Source: CAYQAJ01 sp964415245
GTDB lineage: Bacteria; Planctomycetota; Planctomycetia; Pirellulales; Pirellulaceae
Reading direction: 5' to 3'
Length of the DNA: 33,815 bases
NCBI GenBank assembly: GCA_964415245.1
Contig: CAYQAJ010000022.1
Coordinates: 1-33,815, forward strand
The translations under genes and the position numbers were made by a program. Positions 8,922 through 17,691 of this stretch are shown here, piece by piece (positions within the stretch are counted from its first letter, which is position 1; each line of letters begins with the position of its first letter). The notes beneath the pieces are model-generated. The model was not told where the DNA came from and did no database searches. It saw nothing but the letters and a program-made list of their open reading frames with translations.

Positions 8922-11540
8922 GTGGGGTCGTCAAAATCCTTGGAGTGGATCCTGTGGCTGGTCGGGTACGACCTGTCCCATCTGCCCGAAGGGGCCAAGG
9001 ACATCGCGCTCACGTGGACGAACCTGCCCCATTCGTGGGGGGTGTTCGTGATGATCGGCGCGGTGTTGGCCGTCGCCGTGGGCGTGGTGGCCGTGTACCG
9101 CCGTGAAATCGACACCTGCCCACGCCGCGTGAAGGTGATCCTGGCGGTGGTGCGGATGGCCGTGCTCTTGGCGCTGGTCGTCATTCTGTTGGGGCCGGCC
9201 CTCACGTACTCGCAGACGCGAGTACGCGAGCCGTACGTCGTCGTGCTGCGCGACGCCTCGCAGTCGATGAACACGACCGATCGCTATCTCGACGACGCCG
9301 ATGCGGCCCGTGTCGCGGCCGCCACCGGCCGTTCGCCCGAGGAAATTCGCGACGAGCGCCCCAGCCGCACCGACCTGGTCAACGAGCTGTTGAGCCGGGA
9401 CAACGAAGCCCTCCTGCGGCGGCTGCAGCGGCTGGGCCACGTGCAGGTGCTCGACTTTGCCGACTCGGTGCAACTCATCGAAACGCGACCGGCCCAGACC
9501 CGCCGCACAGCCGATTCCGGCGGCAGCGCATCGGGCGACGAGAGCGAATCGGCGAGCACCGACGGAGTGCTGAAAACGGGTGCGGATTCCGCATCGCCGC
9601 CGTTGGCGGCGACGCTTCCCCCGCTGGATGCCCAGGGGCGCGGCACCGATCTGTATGCGGCCATTCGCAACGGCCTGACGACGAATCCGCTGGCCGCGAT
9701 CATCTTGATTACCGACGGGCAGCGCACCACCAACGACGATCCCCTCGCCGCGGCGCTCGAAGCCCAAAAGCGGGGCGTTCCGCTCATCATCGTGGGTATT
9801 GGCGACCCGAACCGGCCCCGCAACGTCAAGGCCGACAATCTCTACGTGCGACCCGAGGTGTGGCCCAACGAGCCGTTTGAAATCGAGGCGGTTGTCGTCG
9901 CCGAAGGGCTCGACTCGCCGGATCTTACCGTCGAACTCATCGAGCAGACGTCCGACCCGGCCGACGGCACGCTTGGCCCGGAAAAGATCGTCGCCAGCGA
10001 ACGGCTTCCCCTGCCGGAAGGGGGCGGTCGCATCCGGCATTCCTTCTCGCACACCGTCAAGGATCCGGGAAACTACGTGTTCTCGATCCGCGTCCCTCTT
10101 TTGGATAACGAGCAGGCCGAAGACGACAACCAGCTCGCTTCCCAGGTGGTGCGGGCCTTGGATCGCGAGAAGATCCGCGTGCTGCTGATTGCCGGCGCGC
10201 CCAGTTGGGACTACCGCATGGTGCAGCGGCTGCTGTTGCGCGACAACACGGTGACGCTCTCCTGCTGGCTGCAAACGCTCGACCTGGAGCGACCCCAGGA
10301 AGGGAACGAGCCGATCGCCAAGCTCCCCTCGTCGATCGAGGAATTCAACAAGTTCGACGTGATCATGCTCTTCGATCCCAATCCCAACGAGTTCGACGAA
10401 GAGTGGGTCAACCTGCTCAAGCGCTTCGCCAGCGAGCACTCCGGCGGAGTGCTGTACATGAGCGGGCCCAAGTTCTCGGGCAGCTTTTTGACGAATGCCC
10501 GCACCGGGGGCGTGAAGGATATTCTCCCCGTGCGGTTCGGCGACGTGGGTGCCACACAGGTCGCCTCGCTGCTGCAAAGCAACCAGGAGGAGTGGCGAAT
10601 GCGGATTGTGCCCTCGTACGCCGATCACCCGGTGATGACCTTTTATCCCGACCGCCAGGACAACCTGTCGCGATGGGAATCGCTGCCGGGCATTTTCTGG
10701 AGCTTCCCCGCGCAGGAGCCCAAGCCGACGGCCCAAGTGCTCTTGGAGCACGGCGACCCCACGTTGCGGCAGATCGAGGGATCGCGGCCGCTGCTGGTCG
10801 CCGGACGGTACGGTTCGGCCAACACACTGTATATCGGCTTTAACGGCACGTGGCGTTGGCGGAGCGTGGGACGGCAGGCGGAGTTCTTCGACCGCTTCTG
10901 GATTCAAGCGACGCGCTATCTCGTCGAAGGACGCTCGCTCAAAGGTCGCCGCCGCGGCTACGTGCAGAGCGAGCGCGATCGCTACGAAGTCGGCGACAAG
11001 GTGACGCTCATCGCCCGGCTCAAGGATGCCGCCTTCCAGCCCCTCGTTCTCCCCGCGACCGATCCTCTGAACCAAGAAGAGATAGGAATCGATGCCGTGC
11101 TCGAAATCGGAGGCGAGGAGTCGATTCCCGTCAAGCTCCGGCCGGTGGAGAGCCAGCCCGGCGACTTCGAGGCGACTCTCACCGCTCGGCAAACCGGCGT
11201 GCACACCTTGCGGGTGACGCTGCCCGAGGCCACCGGAGCCGAGGAGGCCAAAATCGACACTTCGTACACGGTCGAGCTGCCGAGGGTCGAAACCAATCAG
11301 GTTTGGCTGAACAAGCCGCTGTTGATCGAGCTGGCTAACGCGTCGGGGGGAAAGTACTACGACATCGATGAATTCGACAAAATCGCCGACGTTGTGCCCG
11401 ACGTGAGCGAAGTGATCGACGTGCCGGGTCGGCCCGAGCTGATTTGGGGTCTGAATCGGGCGCCGTTTTTGATCTTGGGGTTGCTGGTGGGGCTGTTGTG
11501 CTTCGAGTGGTCGGTTCGCAAGTGGTTCAAGCTGTTATAG
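8922..11540 (+). CDS. Membrane vWA protein with glutamine-amidotransferase-like domain
   Basis: An 872-aa membrane protein with two N-terminal hydrophobic segments (about 39-59 and 70-92), then a vWA domain with MIDAS DASQS at 111-115 and an ILITDGQR strand near 262-269. After an Ig-like stretch, a class I glutamine-amidotransferase-like fold begins near 418 (IRVLLIAGAPSWDYRM). A typical nucleophile Cys is not seen there, so it may bind rather than catalyse. The last hydrophobic segment is near 848-865, giving the same overall plan as the BatA-like gene upstream. The start is GTG 8922 with AAAGGT about 8 nt upstream; the next Met is inside the first membrane segment. Only 10 nt separate it from the next gene, so the two are probably co-transcribed. 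Confidence 0.87.
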   Translation: MGSSKSLEWILWLVGYDLSHLPEGAKDIALTWTNLPHSWGVFVMIGAVLAVAVGVVAVYRREIDTCPRRVKVILAVVRMAVLLALVVILLGPALTYSQTRVREPYVVVLRDASQSMNTTDRYLDDADAARVAAATGRSPEEIRDERPSRTDLVNELLSRDNEALLRRLQRLGHVQVLDFADSVQLIETRPAQTRRTADSGGSASGDESESASTDGVLKTGADSASPPLAATLPPLDAQGRGTDLYAAIRNGLTTNPLAAIILITDGQRTTNDDPLAAALEAQKRGVPLIIVGIGDPNRPRNVKADNLYVRPEVWPNEPFEIEAVVVAEGLDSPDLTVELIEQTSDPADGTLGPEKIVASERLPLPEGGGRIRHSFSHTVKDPGNYVFSIRVPLLDNEQAEDDNQLASQVVRALDREKIRVLLIAGAPSWDYRMVQRLLLRDNTVTLSCWLQTLDLERPQEGNEPIAKLPSSIEEFNKFDVIMLFDPNPNEFDEEWVNLLKRFASEHSGGVLYMSGPKFSGSFLTNARTGGVKDILPVRFGDVGATQVASLLQSNQEEWRMRIVPSYADHPVMTFYPDRQDNLSRWESLPGIFWSFPAQEPKPTAQVLLEHGDPTLRQIEGSRPLLVAGRYGSANTLYIGFNGTWRWRSVGRQAEFFDRFWIQATRYLVEGRSLKGRRRGYVQSERDRYEVGDKVTLIARLKDAAFQPLVLPATDPLNQEEIGIDAVLEIGGEESIPVKLRPVESQPGDFEATLTARQTGVHTLRVTLPEATGAEEAKIDTSYTVELPRVETNQVWLNKPLLIELANASGGKYYDIDEFDKIADVVPDVSEVIDVPGRPELIWGLNRAPFLILGLLVGLLCFEWSVRKWFKLL

Positions 11541-11550
11541 CGAGGACAAG

Positions 11551-13854
11551 ATGGCCCAAATCGCGGTGAAGCACATTTCGGGAATGCCCCAGGCCGTGGC
11601 CTCGCGACTGCGCGCGCTGCGGCGTCGGATGGCGATATGGTTTCTGGTCGACGGGCTGAGCAAGCTGCTGCTGTTGGCGGTGGCGATTTGTGCGGTCGAC
11701 TTGCTGGCGGATTGGGCGTTCCGTTGGGACACCCCGCAGCGAGGGATCCTGCTGGTGCTGATGATCGTCGGCCTGTGTGTGGCCGCGTTTTGGTGGCTCA
11801 TTCGCCCCTTCACGCATCGCACGGGCGACGATGCTCTGTGCCTCGAGGTCGAACGCCGCTTCAAGGATTTGGGCGAAAGTCTGATTAGCGCCGTGCAACT
11901 CGCTCGGCTCGACGAAAAGGAGCTGGGCGGCGTTTCGCGGACGCTGGTACGGGCGACCATCGACTACGGAACCAGAGCGGCCGAGCGCGTGCGATTCGAT
12001 GAGACGCTGAATCTGAAGCGGTTCTACATCAACCTGCTCCTGTTGGCCGTGGGCATCGCGGCCACGGCGGGAGCGGCCGTTGCCGTGGCAAACACCGAAG
12101 CAGGGTACATCTGGTTCAATCGCAACGTCATGTTGGGAAGCGCCACCTGGCCACAGTACACCTACCTGGTGGTACACGGTGAGAAGGACGGCGTGTTGAC
12201 CCTTCCGCGGGGCGAGGATTGGCTGCAGGAGGTGGAAGTCGACCCGAAAAGCGAGCGCATTCCGCCCGAGGTGTACCTCGACTTCCGTCCGTCGCGCGGT
12301 CGCCCGTCGCAGAGCATGCGCAAATCGGACCGGATGTTCCGGCTCGAATTCCAGAACGTGATCGAAGAGTTTCAATTCCGAGCGCGAGGCGGCGACGCCG
12401 TCACTCCTTGGATCCAGGTGCGGCTCGTCGAACAGCCGGCCGTGACCGACCTGTTGCTCACGGTAACGCCGCCGCCCTACGTGTCCTCCCAGGAGGAAAC
12501 GCTCGAAAGGGCCCGCAGCCCCTACGGCGTGCTGCGCGGTAGCGCACTCAAGATTGAGGGCCAGACGAATAAACCCATCGTCAACGCCGAGCTGAGCCTC
12601 GGCGACCAGTCGCTCCCCATGGCGCTCGTGGGCGACTCGGGTTTTGCGATCAGCCTCACGCCCGAAGAACTGGTCGCGGGGCGGTACCTCATCCGTTTGA
12701 CCGATTCCCTGGGGCTGACATCGAAGCGGCCCACCTCGTTCGAAATTCGTATCGTGCCCGACCGACCGCCGCGGGTCACCGCCGAGTTGTTGGGCATTAG
12801 CGGCATGGTCGTGCCGCAGGCGTTCATCCCGTTGAATGCGCGCATCTCGGACGATTTCGCCGTGAGCGACGTCCGGCTTACGTACGAGTGGCGGAGCAGC
12901 GAGAGCGTTTCGCCTCCTGAATCCGGCACCGTGGATCTCGGTTTGCCGGAGGAGCTGGTGGGAGAGTCCGCTCTGGAACTGAAAGGCCTGATATTCGACT
13001 TACAGCCGCTGCAAATCCCCACCAACAGCGGCCTCACCTTCCACATCGAGGCCGACGACAACGACAACGTTTCCGGGCCCAACACCGGACGCTCTCCCGA
13101 GTTCCTGGTCCGCGTCGTGACCGAGGAGCAGTTGCGGGCCGACCTTTTGCGGCGCGAGAAAGAGCAGCGGCAGGAATTCGAGCGCCTGCTCAAGAACCAG
13201 GAAGACGCCCTGACCGACGCCCAGGCCTTGCAGGCCGCTCTGACCGATGCGCCGACGATGGACGGGGACCTGACCCGCTCGCTGATGGACATCCAAAGGC
13301 GGCAGAAGCTCATCGGCACCAACACGTCGACCATCTCGCAGAGGTTGTCCTTGTTCCTGATCGAGTCCGAGAACAACCGACTCGAGGAGGAAGGAGGACC
13401 GCTGCACCGCCGCCTCAACGATAACGTCATCGTCCCCATGATCGAAATCACGATGAACGATTCGCCCGAGGCCGTCCGCAGTCTCGATAAGGTGCGCCGG
13501 CTATCGGAAAAGGCGGCAGACCGCGACGAGGCGCTCGCCGAGGCAATTGCCCAGCAGGAGGCGCTGGCCGCCAAAATGCGCGAGATTCTCGTACACATGG
13601 AAAAGGCCGAGGGCTACCAGGAGGCGGTCAACCTGCTGTACGAAATCGAAAAGCTTCAGCGCAACGTCCACGACTTGACCGAAAAGGAGCTGCAAGATCG
13701 AATTCGCAGATTCCTCGAAGAGGGCAATTCCACGGACAAGCCCAAGCCGGAGGGAGACGATGGGGCGGATTCCGGCGATTCAGATACGAATCAGGAAAAC
13801 GGCCAGGGGCCCGAGGGCGAAGCACCGGCCGAATCGGATCCCCTGGACCCATAG
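11551..13854 (+). CDS. Membrane-anchored coiled-coil protein, DUF4175-like
   Basis: The 767-aa product has hydrophobic segments at about 27-50, 64-84 and 153-175, then a long periplasmic-looking part with Ig-like strands, and a charged helical region from about 530 to 730 that should form coiled coils. The tail is acidic and low in complexity (about 730-767, rich in Asp, Gly and Pro). Layout and position resemble DUF4175-type membrane proteins found beside vWA genes, but I see no diagnostic motif, so this is a resemblance and not a firm family call. GAGG at 11542-11545 lies 5 nt before ATG 11551. It may act as a membrane platform for the secreted coiled-coil protein encoded next. Confidence 0.7.
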   Translation: MAQIAVKHISGMPQAVASRLRALRRRMAIWFLVDGLSKLLLLAVAICAVDLLADWAFRWDTPQRGILLVLMIVGLCVAAFWWLIRPFTHRTGDDALCLEVERRFKDLGESLISAVQLARLDEKELGGVSRTLVRATIDYGTRAAERVRFDETLNLKRFYINLLLLAVGIAATAGAAVAVANTEAGYIWFNRNVMLGSATWPQYTYLVVHGEKDGVLTLPRGEDWLQEVEVDPKSERIPPEVYLDFRPSRGRPSQSMRKSDRMFRLEFQNVIEEFQFRARGGDAVTPWIQVRLVEQPAVTDLLLTVTPPPYVSSQEETLERARSPYGVLRGSALKIEGQTNKPIVNAELSLGDQSLPMALVGDSGFAISLTPEELVAGRYLIRLTDSLGLTSKRPTSFEIRIVPDRPPRVTAELLGISGMVVPQAFIPLNARISDDFAVSDVRLTYEWRSSESVSPPESGTVDLGLPEELVGESALELKGLIFDLQPLQIPTNSGLTFHIEADDNDNVSGPNTGRSPEFLVRVVTEEQLRADLLRREKEQRQEFERLLKNQEDALTDAQALQAALTDAPTMDGDLTRSLMDIQRRQKLIGTNTSTISQRLSLFLIESENNRLEEEGGPLHRRLNDNVIVPMIEITMNDSPEAVRSLDKVRRLSEKAADRDEALAEAIAQQEALAAKMREILVHMEKAEGYQEAVNLLYEIEKLQRNVHDLTEKELQDRIRRFLEEGNSTDKPKPEGDDGADSGDSDTNQENGQGPEGEAPAESDPLDP

Positions 13855-13988
13855 CGCGGCAGGGGCTGTCCTCGGCGTGAGACCCGGCCACGCCAGAGGC
13901 AAAGATGTTGCGTCGGGACGCAAAACACGGGATATTGAACGTAGCGGCGATCGTCCCAGGAACCCGGGTGTCTGCGGCGTTCGAAGAC

Positions 13989-14001
13989 TAAACGGTTTAG
14001 G
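13989..14001. promoter_or_regulatory. Short perfect palindrome in intergenic gap
   Basis: CTAAACGGTTTAG has two perfect 6-nt arms around one G. It lies in the 325-bp gap between 13854 and 14180, about 70 nt upstream of a candidate promoter. It could be an operator, but a 13-nt palindrome can arise by chance. Nothing else coding was seen in the gap. Confidence 0.25.
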
Positions 14002-14069
14002 CGGACTGGGAGGCAGCCGAGTTCGCTCCATATTTCTCGCGATAAAGCCGTGTCCGGCGCGAACTTCAG

Positions 14070-14078
14070 TGATATGAT
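14070..14078 (+). promoter_or_regulatory. Candidate extended -10 promoter element
   Basis: TGATATGAT matches the extended -10 form TGnTATAAT at all but one position. It is about 100 nt upstream of the ATG at 14180, in the largest gap of the vWA locus. No good -35 hexamer is visible 17 nt upstream. If real, the coiled-coil and TPR genes have their own transcript. Confidence 0.3.
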
Positions 14079-14179
14079 TAACGACAAATATCCAGGCGGT
14101 TGGGGGTAGATTGTCCCTCGACAGGGCATTCCTGCCCGCGTTTTCGACCCGGGCGATAGCCACAGGAACAGGAGCAGCC

Positions 14180-16357
14180 ATGATGACTTGCCGCAAATTC
14201 CTCGGGTGTGCCGCCGTGCTTTTAATCGTGGCAGCCATTGGCTCGGCCCAGGAAGACTCGGGCAGCACGAGCAATCCGCCGCCGCGCAAGGTCTCGCCGC
14301 TGGGAGTGCGGCAACAGCGCGTCGAGCGGATGATGGAGGACCTCGAGCGCAAGTTCAAGAGTCTGGCACAGACGCTCGAAAAGACCGAGCCGGAACGCGC
14401 CGAGCGGCTCGTCAAAGCGATTCAACAGTCGAAGGAGCTTCTCATTCAGCAGCGGATGGGCGATATCACCAAGCTGTTGGACGACGCCCAACTCAGCAGC
14501 GCTACCACCGAGCAGAAGGTAATCCTCTCCGATTTGCGCAAGCTGATCGCGCTCCTGTTGGCCGAGGATCTCGAAAAGCAACGCGAGGAAATCGAGCGGC
14601 TGAAGAAGTTTCGCGAAGAGATTGAGCGGATCATCGACGAAGAGCGTCCGCAGCATCGCGAGAGTGAGCGCCTGGCCAACAAGGACGAAACACTCCGCGA
14701 TCTCGAGGCCCAGATCAAGGCCGTCGAAGAGCTGATCAAGAAACAAGAGAAGGTTATCGAAGCCACGGGCGAGGCCCGCGATAAGGGCATCCAGGCGTTC
14801 GGACCCGTAGCCGACAAGCAGCGCGATGTGCGCCTCGAAACACAGAAGGTCGCCGAGCAGATTGGCAATACCGCCAAGCCGCAAGGCGACGGTCAAGCGG
14901 GTGGCCAAGAAGGCGGCCAGCAGGGCGGACAAGAAGGCGGGCAACAGGGTGGCCAGCAAGGCGGACAACAAGGCGGACAACAGGGTGGCCAGCAAGGCGG
15001 GCAACAGGGTGGCCAGCAGGGCGGCCAAGAAGGCGGCCAGCAGGGCGGCCAAGAAGGCGGACAACAGGGTGGCCAGCAAGGCGGCCAGCAAGGCGGACAA
15101 CAGGGTGGCCAGCAAGGCGGCCAGCAAGGCGGACAACAAGGCGGACAACAAGGCGGACAGCAAGGTGGTCAACAAGGTGGACAGCAGGGTGGACAGCAAG
15201 GCGGGCAGCAACAGGCCGGTTCCAAGCAATACGAGCCAGGCCAGAAGTCGCTCGAACAGGCCGCGGAGCACCAGAAGTCGGCCGAGGACAATCTCGGCGA
15301 GGGCATGGGCAAAGTGGCCGAACGAGACGAGCAGCAAGCCCTGAACGATTTGAATCGCGCCCTGGAAGAGCTCAAGAAAGAGAGCCGCCGCATCGCCTCC
15401 CTTCCCCCCGAAGCCTTCGACAAGATGGCCAAGAAGCAGGACGACACCTCCGCTCGCGCGGCCCGGCTCGAAGAGGAAATGAAGAAGGGAGCCCAATCGG
15501 GCGGCGGACAGGGTGGTGGAGAAGGGGAAGGCCAGGGCGGCCAGTCGGGCGGTTCCCCCGGTCAGCAGAACGTCCAGCAGGCCAAAAAGTCGATGGATCG
15601 CGCCTCGGGCGACCTGCGCGAGAAAGATCCCGAGGGAGCGGCCCGGCAGCAGGAAGAAGCCCTCCGCGAGCTCAACAAAGCCCTCCGCGAAATCGAGGAG
15701 CGTCTGGCACAGCTTCGCGAGGAGACTCAGGAAGAAAAGCTCGCGCGGCTCGAAGCCCGGTTTCGCGAAATGCTGGCCCGGCAGCAACAGGTAACAATCG
15801 CCACGCTCGAGCTGGAAGCCAAAAGGCTAGAGGCGGGCGGCGAGTTGAATCGCGCCGGCAAGCTCGAAGTGGGAAGGCAGGCGATTGAGGAACGCGAGCT
15901 GTCCGAAGCGGCTCATCAGGCCCTCGAAATCATTATCGAGGACGGCACCAGCGTCGTCTTCCCACGCGTCGTCGAGGGACTGCGCGACGACCTGACGCGA
16001 GTGGGCGAACTGCTCGACGCCCAGCGCACCGACAAGTACACCAACGTGATGCAGAAGGAAATCGAGACCACACTCGAAGAGCTCATCGAAGCGCTACAGA
16101 AAGTGCAAAAGGACAAGAAGCAAGGTGGCGGCGGGGGAGGTGGGGGAGGCGGCGGCGAACCTCCGCTGTTGCCCAACTCGGCCGAGCTGAAGCTGTTGCG
16201 GGCCTCGCAACTCCGCGTCAACCGCCGCACGGCGGCCTTCGAGGAGACGCGACCCGCCGACGGGCTCGACGACGTGCTCAAGGCCGAAGTGCAGAGCATC
16301 GCCGTGCGGCAGTTGGAAATCGCCATCATGACCGAACAGATCGTCGAGCGCAACTGA
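14180..16357 (+). CDS. Secreted coiled-coil protein with GGQQ repeat tract
   Basis: This 725-aa protein has a signal peptide (basic MMTCRK, hydrophobic stretch, probable cleavage after GSA near residue 24). Charged helices at about 40-235 are predicted coiled coil. A tract of 26 four-residue GGQQ/GGQE units spans about 241-344, followed by more Glu/Arg-rich helices, a second short Gly/Gln stretch and a near-pure Gly run at about 650-660. I preferred ATG 14180 (or 14183) over the upstream TTG-type extension because AGGAG at 14170-14174 and the signal peptide both fit. No enzymatic domain is recognisable. As a periplasmic, flexible, repeat-rich protein beside vWA proteins it is probably structural. 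Confidence 0.82.
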   Translation: MMTCRKFLGCAAVLLIVAAIGSAQEDSGSTSNPPPRKVSPLGVRQQRVERMMEDLERKFKSLAQTLEKTEPERAERLVKAIQQSKELLIQQRMGDITKLLDDAQLSSATTEQKVILSDLRKLIALLLAEDLEKQREEIERLKKFREEIERIIDEERPQHRESERLANKDETLRDLEAQIKAVEELIKKQEKVIEATGEARDKGIQAFGPVADKQRDVRLETQKVAEQIGNTAKPQGDGQAGGQEGGQQGGQEGGQQGGQQGGQQGGQQGGQQGGQQGGQQGGQEGGQQGGQEGGQQGGQQGGQQGGQQGGQQGGQQGGQQGGQQGGQQGGQQGGQQGGQQGGQQQAGSKQYEPGQKSLEQAAEHQKSAEDNLGEGMGKVAERDEQQALNDLNRALEELKKESRRIASLPPEAFDKMAKKQDDTSARAARLEEEMKKGAQSGGGQGGGEGEGQGGQSGGSPGQQNVQQAKKSMDRASGDLREKDPEGAARQQEEALRELNKALREIEERLAQLREETQEEKLARLEARFREMLARQQQVTIATLELEAKRLEAGGELNRAGKLEVGRQAIEERELSEAAHQALEIIIEDGTSVVFPRVVEGLRDDLTRVGELLDAQRTDKYTNVMQKEIETTLEELIEALQKVQKDKKQGGGGGGGGGGGEPPLLPNSAELKLLRASQLRVNRRTAAFEETRPADGLDDVLKAEVQSIAVRQLEIAIMTEQIVERN
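14900..15211 (+). repeat. In-frame 12-bp minisatellite (GGQQ units)
   Basis: Exactly 26 units of 12 bp (consensus GGCCAGCAAGGC-like, reading GGQQ or GGQE) lie within the secreted coiled-coil gene. Synonymous changes recur in patterns, so larger blocks have been duplicated. The 12-bp period keeps the frame whatever the copy number, so the length may vary between strains. It may also be mis-assembled with short reads. Confidence 0.95.
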
Positions 16358-16417
16358 CCGGTTGCCCGAAATCAAGCCCTTAGGAATTCGCGCTCTATCA
16401 GCGTAAGGAACTGCGAA

Positions 16418-17509
16418 ATGAAGACTTGCCCCTGTTGGCGAATCGTTCCCGTCCGAAAACGTGCCGCTCTGCTGGCGGCCGTGGGTGTTTGCGTCATGCT
16501 GGTCGGCGTGGCGATGCCTCGTGCTCTCCGCGGCGAAGCGGTAGAGGCCGACAAGGTCATCGACGCCTTCGTGGCGCACATTGGCGAGGGCAAGTCGTTC
16601 GACGACAAACAGAAGGAAGCGGCCCTGAAGGCCGTGTCCTCGCTTCGTGAGGATCCCTATCTCCGCAGCGCCGCGGTGACCGAGGGGCTCTGCGAGCTGT
16701 ATCCTGAGTACCGCGCCGCCCTGGAGGGGCTGGGCGAGGAGAAGCTCGACGCGGCCATCGAGAGCCTCGACCGCATGTCGGGCCACGACGACCCGTACCT
16801 GGCGTCCGACGCTTCGTTCTACCTGGCACGCGCCTTGATGATCGAAGAGCGCTACGAAGGGGCCATTTCGCGGCTCGACGACGTCATGGGTAAGTGGGGC
16901 GACAAGAGCCTGCAAACCAGTGAGGCCCTGTTCCTCCGCGGCGTCTGCCACGCTCGTATGCTCCAGCGCCCCCAGGCCATTGAATCGCTGACCCGTTATC
17001 TGAACGAGAACCCCGACGCGCCCGAACGCATGCGAATCGGCGCCTGGCGGCAGCTTCAACTGCTTCAGTCGGTGGAAGAGGGCACGCTGAGCGACGTGTA
17101 CGAACGAATGGATTTCTCGCGTCGCCGCCTGAGCCTGGAAGATTCCGGCGAGAAGACGCAGGAGGAGCAGAAGAATATCATCGACATGCTCGCCAAGCTC
17201 ATCGAGGAGGCCGAAGAGAAGGAGTGCAACTGCCAAGGCAGTGGGAGCGGCATTAAGCCATCGCAAGGAAAGAGTGGTAGTGCCGGTCGCGGTAACGGGA
17301 AAAGCCAGGGCGGCGGGGGCGGAAACAACCAGGACGAAGGCGACGTCGTTCGCCGCGTTTACGGTTCGGGCCCACAAAGCCCCTGGAGCAAGCTCCGCGA
17401 CAAGGATCGCGACCCCGCTTACAGTGCCATCAAGGCCAATTTCCCGGGTCGCTACGAAAAGCTCATCGAGCAGTACTACAAGGCGTTCCAGGACGAGAAC
17501 ATGCCCTGA
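16418..17509 (+). CDS. Secreted TPR-like protein, last gene of the vWA locus
   Basis: A 363-aa protein with a signal/anchor peptide (about 16-38). Its helical region (about 44-235) has TPR-like pairs, including ASDASFYLARALMIEERYEG and a similar helix pair after it. A Glu-rich coiled-coil helix (about 245-270) is followed by a Cys pair (ECNC, about 269-272) and a Gly/Ser/Asn-rich linker. The end (about 310-363) is a short conserved-looking domain finishing in FPGRYEKLIEQYYKAFQDE. I have the impression that such C-termini occur in other planctomycete proteins at this position. AAGGA at 16405-16409 precedes ATG 16418 by 8 nt, and 60 nt separate it from the upstream stop, so it is probably co-transcribed. 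TPR proteins close many Bat-type operons. Confidence 0.78.
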   Translation: MKTCPCWRIVPVRKRAALLAAVGVCVMLVGVAMPRALRGEAVEADKVIDAFVAHIGEGKSFDDKQKEAALKAVSSLREDPYLRSAAVTEGLCELYPEYRAALEGLGEEKLDAAIESLDRMSGHDDPYLASDASFYLARALMIEERYEGAISRLDDVMGKWGDKSLQTSEALFLRGVCHARMLQRPQAIESLTRYLNENPDAPERMRIGAWRQLQLLQSVEEGTLSDVYERMDFSRRRLSLEDSGEKTQEEQKNIIDMLAKLIEEAEEKECNCQGSGSGIKPSQGKSGSAGRGNGKSQGGGGGNNQDEGDVVRRVYGSGPQSPWSKLRDKDRDPAYSAIKANFPGRYEKLIEQYYKAFQDENMP

Positions 17510-17551
17510 CGGCCTGCGCCCCTAGCGGTGGCGAGCGGCCTTCCGCGGTCA

Positions 17552-17614
17552 CACCGGTGCGCTCGGCCAGCGCGCTGGCATGTCGGCGCAGCGCGGGGCG
17601 AGCGTGTCTATAAT
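17552..17614 (+). promoter_or_regulatory. Candidate promoter with upstream palindromes
   Basis: A perfect TATAAT hexamer sits at 17609-17614, 77 nt before the NPCBM gene. No convincing -35 is visible. Upstream are two perfect palindromes, CACCGGTG (17552-17559) and CCAGCGCGCTGG (17567-17578), which could be operators or the end-hairpin of the vWA locus. They lie in the 182-bp gap between two groups of genes, where a promoter is expected. Confidence 0.35.
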
Positions 17615-17691
17615 GGAAAGGAGCGCGGGCCACCGACCGTTCGGCCCGACGCCCTTTCCGCGTCCACCTAGCCACGGGGCATCGCCAAACG

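Noticed and set aside
8931..11204. Long antisense frame of 757 codons opposite the second vWA gene
   Set aside because: High-GC codon bias leaves the opposite strand open. Its product has no recognisable domain, while the plus-strand protein has clear vWA and membrane segments.
14111..14179. Upstream extension of the secreted coiled-coil protein
   Set aside because: It would place residues before a clear signal peptide and bypass the AGGAG at 14170-14174.
14900..15211. CRISPR-like array
   Set aside because: The regular 12-bp units have no spacers and are in frame within a coding sequence.
14222..15787. Antisense frame with Leu/Ala-rich repeats resembling a membrane protein
   Set aside because: The Leu/Ala repeats are the reverse reading of the GGQQ minisatellite. 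They mimic membrane helices but are not a gene.
16382..16408. GGAATTCGC near the TPR gene as a further copy of the 1021-1088 repeat
   Set aside because: Only about 9 nt are shared and no paired arm is present, so this is probably chance.
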